Shown here piece after piece: positions 1 to 7,600 of a stretch of DNA of 34,104 nucleotides. The position numbers and the translations under genes are program-made. The notes below the pieces were generated by a model. The model did no database searches and had not been told where the DNA came from. It saw nothing but the letters and a program-made list of their open reading frames with translations. Source of the stretch: a virus; IMG/VR virus record IMGVR_UViG_3300039036_000145, positions 1 through 34,104 of that record. The stretch is one strand, 5' to 3'. Positions within the stretch are counted from its first letter, which is position 1. Every line of letters starts with the position of its first letter.

Positions 1-105
1 CTTTGGTTTTAAAGCATGGCAAACATTACATGTCGGTGCTGAGAAATAGAGCATAACCGCCAAATTATCTTTTATTGTTTTTTCTATTGATTCGATTGTA
101 TTCAT
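1..105 (-). CDS. Thioredoxin-family protein, N-terminal fragment (host)
   Basis: Read on the minus strand from an ATG at 105, this gives 35 codons before the window edge: an N-terminal helix, then a hydrophobic strand and the segment YFSAPTCNVCHALKP. The CxxC pair after a YFSAP-like strand is the redox active site of the thioredoxin fold (thiol-disulfide exchange in the cytoplasm). No signal peptide is present. The -10 box TATAAT lies six bases before the ATG with no Shine-Dalgarno sequence, so the mRNA may be leaderless. The gene is host DNA flanking the prophage and only its start is visible. A c-type haem site (CxxCH) was considered because a His follows the second Cys, but the strand before it and the lack of an export signal favour thioredoxin. 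Confidence 0.75.
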   Translation of the reverse strand, partial: MNTIESIEKTIKDNLAVMLYFSAPTCNVCHALKPK

Positions 106-111
106 AGTGAA

Positions 112-117
112 ATTATA
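112..117 (-). promoter_or_regulatory. -10 box of the thioredoxin gene
   Basis: On the minus strand the sequence reads TG-TATAAT, then six bases, then the ATG. This spacing puts transcription start at or next to the start codon. The box is half of a palindrome, attatac-a-gtataat (112-126). The host gene at the other end of the prophage has TATAAT at the same spacing. Confidence 0.5.
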
Positions 118-143
118 CAGTATAATCACAACATCTTCTGAAA

Positions 144-160
144 GCCCGTAAAATAGGGCT
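144..160 (-). terminator. Stem-loop overlapping the left attachment repeat
   Basis: The sequence agccc-gtaaaata-gggct forms a 5-bp stem with an 8-base loop. It lies just past the last late gene on the minus strand and could end the late transcript before it enters the host thioredoxin gene. The T-run is poor in the minus direction; in the plus direction the stem is followed by A residues. Related hairpins occur near 24685 and 33931. Confidence 0.35.
146..158. other. Candidate attL core (13-bp direct repeat)
   Basis: The sequence ccgtaaaataggg is repeated exactly at 33931-33943 near the other prophage end. If it is the core, the empty site would be a spacer of about 106 bp between two divergent host genes. 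A 12-bp repeat, atacagtataat (115-126 and 33979-33990), is the rival candidate but can be explained as host promoter -10 sequence. A near copy (ccgttaaataggg) also occurs inside the prophage near 24686, which weakens the case. Confidence 0.45.
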
Positions 161-173
161 AAAAAAATCTTAA

Positions 174-203
174 TTTGTGTTTTGTGTTAGTTTTGTGTTA
201 AAA
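174..203. other. Left integrase arm-type repeats
   Basis: Copies of TTTGTGTT[A/T] start at 174, 181 and 192. The last one extends to TTTTGTGTTAAAA. The same 12-mer TTTTGTGTTAAA occurs twice near the right end (33797 and 33818) in the same orientation. Repeated short sites inside both ends, roughly one or two helical turns apart, are what tyrosine integrases of lambda type use as arm sites. The repeat is seen directly; the role is inferred. Confidence 0.5.
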
Positions 204-219
204 AAATTGACAATTCTTT

Positions 220-516
220 TTATTTTGTGTGAGGTTTTTTGCGTTTTCGTGTGAGATTTTGTATGATTTTTGCATTTATTTTGATTAATGACCCCTCGTA
301 CTTAAAATCAACATCTTCTTCATAATCACCAGATAATATTTTCTTGCGTATTGTATTCGGATGTAAATCATTTTTTAATGCTACTTCCGTCACTCCATAC
401 CATTCTGGCAACTTTTCATTATGTTTTAATTGTTCATCAACCTTTTCAGTAAGCAGTTGTACTTGTTCGTGCAAATCTAAGATAATTTCGACTAAATAGC
501 TGTGATTCGTTTTCAT
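220..516 (-). CDS. Small HTH DNA-binding protein, excisionase-like candidate
   Basis: The product has 98 residues. Residues 1-35 form a predicted coiled helix (DLHEQVQLLTEKVDEQL). Residues 36-85 read WYGVTEVALKNDLHPNTIRKK followed by a short strand-turn segment, which resembles the winged HTH of MerR/excisionase-type or DUF-style phage DNA-binding proteins. The C-terminus is strongly basic. The start has a good SD (AAGGA). It is the last minus-strand gene before the left end, next to the putative arm sites, so it could be the recombination directionality factor although the integrase is at the opposite end. A tail-operon regulator is the alternative. Function is inferred from fold and place only. 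Confidence 0.5.
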   Translation of the reverse strand: MKTNHSYLVEIILDLHEQVQLLTEKVDEQLKHNEKLPEWYGVTEVALKNDLHPNTIRKKILSGDYEEDVDFKYEGSLIKINAKIIQNLTRKRKKPHTK

Positions 517-566
517 TTTTTATCCTTTCTAATTTATAAAAAATAAAATCTTAATTTGACCTTAAA

Positions 567-1196
567 CTAATTCCACATAGCGTAATCAATAGCTTTGTCA
601 AACTCCTTGTTGAAGTTTCTAGCGAAAACTTTCTCGACAACTGTTCTCGGAGAGATTCTTTTCTTTTGATGCACTATACTTTTCAGAATATACATGACTT
701 TATTTCCACCATAAGGTAATCTTGACTTTCTCCTTCTTTTTGTCTTAGTTTTTCTTGTTCTTCGCTGTATCAGCAATTCCGTCCCATCATCTTCTTTTAC
801 AACAAATGTATTTTTAAGATTTCGAGGTCGTTTAGCTTTTGTTATTTTTTTACTAAAATTCTTCCTCACATTCGTTGTAGCAATAGCCATATGTCCACCA
901 ACTCTATTAGATGTTCGTGTTCCACCATCTATATGATAATTTAAAAAATCAGCCTTTGAGGTGATAGCACCAGTTAAATCCTTTTTATTTGAAAACTTAG
1001 CTTTGATACCTATTGGTGACCGCGCCAGCCATTTATTCCTAATCGTTAGCTTTGACTCAATATCATTTATTACTGATTTTTTAGCTTTAGTTAAGGTTTT
1101 GTTCAAAGCAAGAGATGAGGCAAAAGGTATTTGTTTTTTTTCTAAATCTGTAAAATCCTTCTCAAGACTCTTAATGTTTGTCGTTATTGTGCTCAT
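567..1196 (-). CDS. Minor tail protein, gpZ-like
   Basis: The product has 209 residues. The N-terminal segment has the pattern L-x-x-L-x-K-K-Q-I-P-F-A-x-x-x-A-L-N-K-T that is typical of the lambda minor tail protein Z / prophage minor tail Z family, which acts at tail completion and head-tail joining. The middle is strongly basic (KTKTKRRRKSR near residue 155) and the C-terminus is a conserved-looking helical segment. The gene overlaps the upstream coiled-coil membrane gene by 4 bases, so the two are translationally coupled. In lambda, gene Z lies with the neck genes; here it lies at the distal end of the late operon after the fibre and lysis-type genes, an unusual place. Identification rests on the N-terminal motif and size. 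Confidence 0.6.
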   Translation of the reverse strand: MSTITTNIKSLEKDFTDLEKKQIPFASSLALNKTLTKAKKSVINDIESKLTIRNKWLARSPIGIKAKFSNKKDLTGAITSKADFLNYHIDGGTRTSNRVGGHMAIATTNVRKNFSKKITKAKRPRNLKNTFVVKEDDGTELLIQRRTRKTKTKRRRKSRLPYGGNKVMYILKSIVHQKKRISPRTVVEKVFARNFNKEFDKAIDYAMWN

Positions 1197-1624
1197 ATTT
1201 TGTTCCCTGTGTGTGTGTCACAATACCAATCTATTTTTTCTTGTAAAGTTTGCAGTTGAACTATATCTCTTTCAATCTTCGCAGTAAGTCTTTCAGATTG
1301 ATTCGCGAGTTTATTGTTCGTCCACACACCAAATGAAATAGCGTAGCCTAGTATAACCACGATAAACCATTTTAGTGTACTTGCTGGGACAAATGAGTTG
1401 ATGATTTTATCCTCTTCTCGTATCCTAGTAAATATTTTGTCAAATTGTTTTTGCGTTTTTTCATAATCCTCTTTATGATGTTCTTCTAGTGCATTTACTT
1501 TCTGATGTAAAAGTGCTCTATCTGTTTCAGCTTCAGCTAATTTCATAACAGCATCGCTCAACTTGTCCATATTTTTTTCTGTTCTTAATTGAGCATCCTC
1601 AATTTTTGCCAGCCTAAATTCCAT
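1193..1624 (-). CDS. Coiled-coil protein with one membrane segment (holin/XhlA-like)
   Basis: From the ATG at 1624 (SD GAGG eight bases upstream) the product has 143 residues; an in-frame ATG at 1642 would add six. Roughly residues 1-80 are a long charged coiled coil with heptad leucines. About residues 83-105 (STLKWFIVVILGYAISFGVW) form one transmembrane helix. A short amphipathic helix and a Cys/His-containing tail follow. The layout of coiled coil plus one membrane span next to a phospholipase-like gene resembles XhlA-type lysis accessory proteins or pinholins. A tail or immunity membrane protein is possible. It overlaps both neighbours slightly, so it is in one operon with them. Confidence 0.5.
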   Translation of the reverse strand: MEFRLAKIEDAQLRTEKNMDKLSDAVMKLAEAETDRALLHQKVNALEEHHKEDYEKTQKQFDKIFTRIREEDKIINSFVPASTLKWFIVVILGYAISFGVWTNNKLANQSERLTAKIERDIVQLQTLQEKIDWYCDTHTGNKI

Positions 1625-1629
1625 TTGTG

Positions 1630-1998
1630 CTACCTCTTCCATTTATCTATATCCTCAATCGTCTTCAATCTTCCGTAGTTAAAATGCTTGTGTCCTTCTA
1701 ATCGAACGGCTTTATAATAGGTGTAAGCCCATATGTGATAGTGTGCTTTTTTGAAAAAACCTTTAACCTCTTTTATATCCTCTTTCATAAGTTCATAAAA
1801 AGTATCATCAGCATATTTTCTTAATTCTTCAGTATTACCTCTCCAATAATAAAAATCGTGCTGGTTACATGAGGCTTTGAATATAAAATTCGGTACTTTA
1901 ATAATACTGTTTTTTGCCCCGCAACCGTTGATTATTCCTTTTCTTTTTAACTCGTCTAAATAAGGTTTCACGTCTTTATAGTGAATCATCTGTAACAT
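1630..1998 (-). CDS. Phospholipase A2-like protein
   Basis: From the ATG at 1998 (SD GGAG seven bases upstream) the product has 122 residues; a longer frame to 2034 exists but lacks an SD. The centre reads NGCGAKN, then FIFKASCNQHDFYYWRG, then ADDTFYELMKED. This matches the layout of secreted and phage phospholipase A2-like proteins: a Gly/Cys loop, a C-x-x-HD catalytic dyad, and a later Asp in the A-D-x-x-F helix. The expected role is hydrolysis of membrane phospholipids, either for lysis or during entry. No signal peptide is present. It overlaps the upstream gene by 23 bases and the downstream membrane-protein gene follows directly, which favours a lysis role. The fold call is from motif reading only. 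Confidence 0.55.
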   Translation of the reverse strand: MLQMIHYKDVKPYLDELKRKGIINGCGAKNSIIKVPNFIFKASCNQHDFYYWRGNTEELRKYADDTFYELMKEDIKEVKGFFKKAHYHIWAYTYYKAVRLEGHKHFNYGRLKTIEDIDKWKR

Positions 1999-2467
1999 TT
2001 TGAGTCTCCGTTGGAAATGTGTTAAAAAATTCATCTAATGTTTTTATGCTTTTAACTTTATCTTCTTCAGCTTGTTGTAAACCAACAGTCATTATTTGGA
2101 GCTGAATATTGGCTCCGATTTTTTCTATCAAATATTCTTTTGTTACTCCTCTGGCTGTACATAAAATGTCAATAGTAGGTGTTGGAGCGTTGTTGTCTTC
2201 TGTGTATGCTCTATATTCTTTTTTTTGGTCTTCAAATGTGGATTGTTCTAATTTAGTAAATCTAGCCAGACCATCATCTGCCATTTTTTGGTATCTGCAT
2301 TGCACCTCTTTTATTTTCATAATTTTAAGATTTTCTAATAGAATAATATTCATTTCATCACATTTAGTGATACCCTCTGTTTCTGTCCCTATAAATATAG
2401 CATCATAACCATCAGCGATGATTTTGTAATGATTGTCGTCAATAATTTCTAATGTGTATTTTTTCAT
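1976..2467 (-). CDS. Tail fibre accessory/assembly protein
   Basis: The product has 163 residues. An N-terminal beta-rich segment (about 1-45) is followed by a helical part with a YRAYTEDNNAPTPTID segment, then ARGVTKEYLIEKI and further helices. The pattern of a Y-x-x-x-x-x-N-x-A-x-T-P linker followed by an AxARG-hydrophobic helix resembles helper proteins encoded after tail fibre genes in many Gram-negative phages. It follows the Kelch gene by 5 bases and overlaps the phospholipase-like gene by 23 bases. It may be the chaperone for the Kelch protein. I cannot assign a specific family with certainty. Confidence 0.5.
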   Translation of the reverse strand: MKKYTLEIIDDNHYKIIADGYDAIFIGTETEGITKCDEMNIILLENLKIMKIKEVQCRYQKMADDGLARFTKLEQSTFEDQKKEYRAYTEDNNAPTPTIDILCTARGVTKEYLIEKIGANIQLQIMTVGLQQAEEDKVKSIKTLDEFFNTFPTETQNVTDDSL

Positions 2468-2471
2468 TTTT

Positions 2472-3566
2472 TTATACCTTTGTTAATAATAGTTTTGATT
2501 TTGGTGTAATGTCAAGATTTATTCTTTCTAATAATGTGTTGTCCAAAGTTGTGTTTGCACCATTACCATCAAATAAATAAATAAAATTGTCTTTTAATGT
2601 GCAACTCATTCCGATTTTTGGAATAACATCAACTGTATATGAATCATATTCGCCAGTTGTTAAATCAAATGTCCTGATAGTGTTGTCGTATATAAAACCA
2701 CCTGAATAACCAGCTCCTAATATCATATAAATCTTGTTGTTGTAGTACACCATATTATGACCTAATGATTTTTTAGTGACTATGTCTAAATCATTCCAAG
2801 TCCCGTCTGTGAAGTTATAAAAAGCAAAATTATTGATTGCTCCGCCATTATAACCACCATGTATATATAAGTTGTCTCCAACCAATACTGAAGCATGTAA
2901 ATAAGTTGAGGTGTGTAATGGTGGTAAATAAGTCAGGGATTGTGTGACTAAGTTGTAGCTTATAACATCTGTTGTTATACCCGCCGATGTTGAACCACCA
3001 GTTATAATGAGTTCATCACCTTTTATGTCCATTGTATGACCATATCTACCTGCACCAGTTAATGCAGTTGTTATTTGTGTCCAAGTATCAGTTGTGATGT
3101 TGTATTTCCATAAATCATCTAGTTTTGAGCCATCATCACCACCATAAACATAAATATCATCGTTATATAATGCTGATGCTGGGTATCTTCTGGCTGTTGC
3201 TCCTGATGATAGTTGCGACCATTTATTTAGTTCAATGTCATAAGACCATAATTCGTCTTTGAATGAAGACCCATATTTTCCACCAAACATATAAATTTTA
3301 TTATTGTATAATTCAGTACAACCACCATAACCTTTCTCACCATCTCTAACACCGAATAGTTTGATTTGGTAATTATTTAAAATATTGTTGTCATATTCAA
3401 TGTATTTTGTGGTGTCAAAAGTACCATCTGATGAATAAACGAAACCGCCTACTTTGCTTTTGATTTCTAATAGTGTGTTTGTGGTTTTTTGTACTTGTTG
3501 TTCTTGTTCTTGTTGTTGTGCTAGTTGTTGTTTGTTAAGTTCGTCAAAAAATTCTTGTATAGTCAT
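2472..3566 (-). CDS. Kelch-repeat beta-propeller, likely tail receptor-binding protein
   Basis: The product has 364 residues. Residues 1-45 are Gln-rich and helical (QQLAQQQEQEQQVQ), probably a trimerising or anchoring segment. From about residue 80 there are six Kelch-type units, each with [I/L]Y-[M/V/I]-x-GG or a degenerate form, followed by a Y/W pair (for example IYMFGG...WSYD...KWSQL, IYVYGG...WKYN...TWTQI). Six units can close one propeller. No signal peptide is present, and the gene lies between fibre and lysis-type genes, so a virion adhesin role is inferred. It has its own SD (AAGGA) and an upstream TATAAATAA motif at 3595-3603. Kelch propellers are uncommon as phage tail tips. Confidence 0.7.
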   Translation of the reverse strand: MTIQEFFDELNKQQLAQQQEQEQQVQKTTNTLLEIKSKVGGFVYSSDGTFDTTKYIEYDNNILNNYQIKLFGVRDGEKGYGGCTELYNNKIYMFGGKYGSSFKDELWSYDIELNKWSQLSSGATARRYPASALYNDDIYVYGGDDGSKLDDLWKYNITTDTWTQITTALTGAGRYGHTMDIKGDELIITGGSTSAGITTDVISYNLVTQSLTYLPPLHTSTYLHASVLVGDNLYIHGGYNGGAINNFAFYNFTDGTWNDLDIVTKKSLGHNMVYYNNKIYMILGAGYSGGFIYDNTIRTFDLTTGEYDSYTVDVIPKIGMSCTLKDNFIYLFDGNGANTTLDNTLLERINLDITPKSKLLLTKV

Positions 3567-3594
3567 ATTTTTTCCTTTTTAATGTATATCATCG

Positions 3595-3603
3595 TTATTT
3601 ATA
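3595..3603 (-). promoter_or_regulatory. TATAAATAA motif, candidate late promoter
   Basis: On the minus strand TATAAATAA begins 37 bases before the Kelch gene ATG. It belongs to a recurrent set in this prophage (8012, 13758, 17196, 22470, 23214, 25042). Confidence 0.4.
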
Positions 3604-3640
3604 GACCGATTGCAAAAAATGGTTAAAAAAGAAAAAATCG

Positions 3641-3718
3641 TATAAATAAAATAGTAATCGTTACCAACTTCTAAAAATATTTTTTTTCAAACCCCTACAT
3701 TCTCCAGTAACGATTACT
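3641..3718. repeat. 12-bp perfect inverted repeat with adjacent TATAAATAAAA
   Basis: agtaatcgttac (3653-3664) and gtaacgattact (3707-3718) can form a perfect 12-bp stem with a 42-base loop. The sequence tataaataaaa lies right beside the left arm (3641-3651, plus strand). It fills the gap between the small fibre gene and the Kelch gene. It could be a terminator-like or processing structure, or an operator. The right arm ends two bases before the stop codon of the small fibre gene. Confidence 0.55.
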
Positions 3719-3719
3719 T

Positions 3720-4115
3720 TTATTCAGCCAAAAATCTTACATCTATGCTTAACCATCCAGAAGGACTACCTGGATGACTATCAGTCACTCTTGTGGTTAA
3801 AGCACCATAACCTTTCATGTCAATTCTTACAAAACCGCCTGAACAAGCACAACTATAAATATTGTTTTGAGATGGTCTCCATCCAGAAGGCAAAGTAGTA
3901 ATAGCTGTATTTTCAGTATTAGAACCCCCTTTAATAAGACCTCTAATCCAAACTTCATTTGTTAAGTTGTTTTTTGTACATCTTAATGTTTGCCAACCCC
4001 CATTATAATTCACCCAATTGTTTTGAAGAGTTAGAGTAATTTCTGATGTAGTTAGCTTTTGATTGATTTCATTCTGTACTGTCTGTACATTTGCTATGCA
4101 TGATTCTAAACTCAT
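3720..4115 (-). CDS. Small tail fibre / receptor-binding domain protein
   Basis: The product has 131 residues. The first 20 residues (MSLESCIANVQTVQNEI) resemble the start of the 1106-residue fibre (MSFKGCIDNIIDIQNDV), which suggests a shared anchoring module. The rest is a compact beta-rich domain with NNWVNYNGGWQTLRCTK and LPSGWRPSQN segments, a pattern seen in C-terminal fibre tip domains where a WxNYGG-like strand precedes LPxGYRP. It starts one base after the stop of the assembly gene, with GGAG as SD. It may be an alternative or auxiliary adhesin using the same attachment site as the large fibre. Confidence 0.6.
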   Translation of the reverse strand: MSLESCIANVQTVQNEINQKLTTSEITLTLQNNWVNYNGGWQTLRCTKNNLTNEVWIRGLIKGGSNTENTAITTLPSGWRPSQNNIYSCACSGGFVRIDMKGYGALTTRVTDSHPGSPSGWLSIDVRFLAE

Positions 4116-4116
4116 A

Positions 4117-4644
4117 TTATGCTCCAGTTGTATCGGCTGTAACAGTTGGTAGCGTTGAGTCCAATATCTCTTGTTTTTTAACTAAAAAATTAGTAAAATT
4201 AGCCTGATTTCTTATCAGAATAGCTTTACTTAAACCTTGTAAATCTGTGTGTGTCATTGGTATTTGATTGTTATCCTTATCTAACCAGAAAAACCCTTCT
4301 GGTAAATCACCAACAGATAAAACACTCACAATCAATTGTTGGCTATCATTATCAGCTTGAAAAACTGTACCCATATAAGCAATATCTTCTTGATTGAGTT
4401 TAAAATAATTATCTTTCTCAGCTCTGATTAATGCATTTTTGAGTTCTTCATCACTTCTAAAATCTTTTATGCTTAATGTGTTAGTTTCTATATCAACATA
4501 ATTATAATTATTATTGATTGCTTCCATCCACTCATCATCTGTGAATTCGATAAATGGTTCTGGTATTTCAGATTCAGAATGAATTTCTTCATCATACCAT
4601 CCTAAGATTTTTTGTGTTGTAATGTCATAATTTAATTTTTTCAT
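4117..4644 (-). CDS. Tail fibre assembly-type protein (DUF4376-like)
   Basis: The product has 175 residues. The N-terminal half describes a substrate-like segment (ITTQKILGWYDEEI...PEPFIEFTDDEW). The C-terminal half has the pattern QADNDSQQLIV...WLDKDNNQIPMTHTDLQGL, close to the DUF4376 domain found in proteins encoded right after tail fibre genes. Such proteins are thought to help fibre folding or trimerisation. It follows the large fibre gene by 24 bases, with SD AAGGA. The last eight residues are Thr/Ala-rich (TVTADTTGA). Confidence 0.65.
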   Translation of the reverse strand: MKKLNYDITTQKILGWYDEEIHSESEIPEPFIEFTDDEWMEAINNNYNYVDIETNTLSIKDFRSDEELKNALIRAEKDNYFKLNQEDIAYMGTVFQADNDSQQLIVSVLSVGDLPEGFFWLDKDNNQIPMTHTDLQGLSKAILIRNQANFTNFLVKKQEILDSTLPTVTADTTGA

Positions 4645-4668
4645 TTATATTTCCTTTTTTGATTTATT

Positions 4669-7600
4669 TTAATAACCTATTGCTATCCACGTAATATCAA
4701 CAGAACTATTACTTTGATAAGTTTCAAATCTTCCTTTTTGTGTTTTAAGTGGATTAACAGTAATGTTGTATTGTCCATAATCCCCTGAATAACCATATCC
4801 CATCGTTTGTACATTTGCGCATACATGTGGGAATGCTATTGGGAATACTACAACGTTATCATTTCTATTTTCTAATCGACCCCATTGTATAATTAATCCT
4901 GATGGTAATTTCTGATACCCATTTGCATTTTTTTGTACTGAAAAATCTGCTGGTAAACCTCTAAGTAAATCAGCATCTAATCCGCTTCCAGAACCATCAT
5001 TTCCTGCTGACCAAATAGTATTGCTATTATGTTTTAAACCAGTTGGTGCAGGTGTAATCAGATTTATAAGATCTGCTCCATCGTTTGTAACTTCTATTCT
5101 GAGTTCTTGTGTTTCTCCACCTGCTGGATTTTGTAGGGTAATTGAAGCACTATCAGCAGAACCACCAAATGCATTATCTGGAAATCTAAATCCATTTGTT
5201 GCTCCTGCTCCTGCTCTCAAATAACTATCTGTTCTCAAATTACCTTTAAGATAATTCGATACATCAGTGTCTATATACACACCCCAAGCATTTGTTGGTA
5301 ATTCTCCTTCATAACTACCTCTAAACAAGAAACCATTTGTAATTTTTCCACCAGTAGTATTGTTATCAATTACTGATTGTGTTGCTATACTAGATGCGAG
5401 TGTACCAGTACCATTATGTTCAACTTCATTATAAGCACCTTTAGAATTGGCGATGTTTCCTGCGTATGTAGAATCTGTGAAAGACTTGTTGTATCCTCCG
5501 AATGAATAACTAGCATTTGAAGAAGTACCATCTGTATGTTTTCCTGAGAGTGCTAAGTTCATTCCACCATACATTGCACTAACATTTGATGTACTAGAAG
5601 TGTAATTTCTAGCTACAGAATAAAATCCTTTTATTTCATTGACGGTAGCATTTACATTCTTAGCAGTAGCGTAAGATTGTGTACCATAAGTTCTAGATGC
5701 TGTACCATAAGTAGTCGTGTAAACCTCTAAACCTCTAGTACTCCTTTCTTTATCAGTAGAATTACCACCAGTAGTAGTATCACCTAAATCTATAACTAAA
5801 CCTCGATATACTCTATCTTGGGTGGGAACAGCACTTCCAGATATTGTTCCTGCTATGTAAGCTCCAGAGTATGTAGAGTCAGCAGCACCTGTACCTACAC
5901 TTTGCCAACTTCTACCTGTCATATTAAGAGTGTATCCCGCTCTATCATTTGTAGAATTACTTGCTGATGTTAGAGTTAAAGCTCCACCTTTAATATTAGA
6001 ACTACCTTGACCTTTATAAGAAGTATCAGAACAAAAATGCCACACATTTTTGGCATCATCGTGCCAGATATGGTCAACATTACTTCCGCTACCACTTGAT
6101 ATAAGACCATGACCAGTAAAATTTACATCACCATTAATATTCATATTTCTATTGGCTGTAATGTCTGTATCATTTATTAAAAATTTATCAGCGCCATTTA
6201 CTTTGAATACGTGTCCTAAAACTCCTGCTGTTGGTGTAGTTAAAGAATCATTAGTTCTACTATCATAAACCATTTGTTTTGCATTATTATCAGCACTTCT
6301 TGACACTAAACTAGGAGATGTTGTAAATGTAGTAGATTCTTCCAAACTAAGACTCTGAGGAGGTGTACCATCTCTTGTTATTGTAATCCCTTTTTGTCCC
6401 GTAGTCATACCTTTAGTTGTTACTACTTTATCATTATTAATAGAAAAACTGTTAGTCCAATTTACATCATCTTCTGCATTAGTGCTTTTAGGTGCTACTC
6501 TTAGGTTTATGTTTCCATCAACTGAATCCGAATTCAATTCTATTTCTGCTGCTCCATCACCAGCTTTTGTATATTTTTCACTACCATTAAAATAATTGCC
6601 ATTCCTAAGACCGAAGTTTCCACCACCATCATTCCAATAGATTCTTTTTCCCCCATCGCTATCAATAACAATTGCTCCAGATTCCCCACTTAATCTTATT
6701 GCTCCATCTGTTTTAGAATTGGCTGTCCAATTTGATGCTCTCAATGTTGTTGCTGTGACTTTTGGTATATTTAGTGATTTATCTGATGCTGTAAATGTTG
6801 CAATATTTGGTAATCTTGTTCCTGTACCCGAATAAGTTCCTCCCTCTATAAAAATATCTCCTTGGTCTGATAAAGTTATTGTACTACCTTTGTTTGTTGT
6901 TCCACCAGCACCCAAAAATGACATTTTTCCTGCACTATTTCTATAAGCATTTGAGAATAGCGTTGTATCGTAACCACCATTTGTATATAAACCACCCAAA
7001 CCATTTATAAGAAGATGTGTTGCATTTGACCAAGAATCGGTTGGTCTTGATAAGTGTTGATGAGTATTTATTATTTTTCCATCTCTACCTAATGTTATTG
7101 CAGGTGTATCATAATTATCTAATCTTATACCTAGAGGAGTTCCAGTTGCACCAAATCTATATCTTAAATAATTGTCTTTTTGTTCAATATCAACAACACC
7201 ATCTCCAATATTAAATGCTTGTTTGTGTGTCTTAAAATATCCAACTCCCAATGATTTAGATGTTGTTTGGTCTATATCTTTTCTTAAAAACTGAGAAGCT
7301 TGTAATCCATCAACTTTATCGGCATCTAATCCACTTCCTGAACCATCAACGGAATCATTCCAATCCTTATGCCATGCCCCCCAAGTACCACCAAGTTGTA
7401 CTCTAGTCCATTGAACAATTATTCCATTAGCCGCATTTAATCTTGTTAAAATCTGTTTACAAAATCCGTTTGAGTTTGTGTGTCTTTGAACTTCTAAATA
7501 ATACCATCCAAGTTCTGGCACATTTGCAGTTGTAGCATTCGTAACATTAATATCATAAAATCCTGATGCATATGTAATACCATCAACATTATCTAGGTTT

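Noticed and set aside
1-105. c-type cytochrome fragment because of CxxCH
   Set aside because: No export signal and a YFSAP strand before the motif, which fits thioredoxin.
115-126. 12-bp repeat atacagtataat as the certain attachment core
   Set aside because: Both copies coincide with TATAAT boxes six bases before host start codons, so promoter function explains them; using it as core leaves only about 27 bp between two divergent start codons. Kept only as the rival hypothesis.
961-1287. Plus-strand ORF opposite the gpZ-like and membrane genes
   Set aside because: It is a shadow of two well-supported minus-strand genes and has no ribosome binding site.
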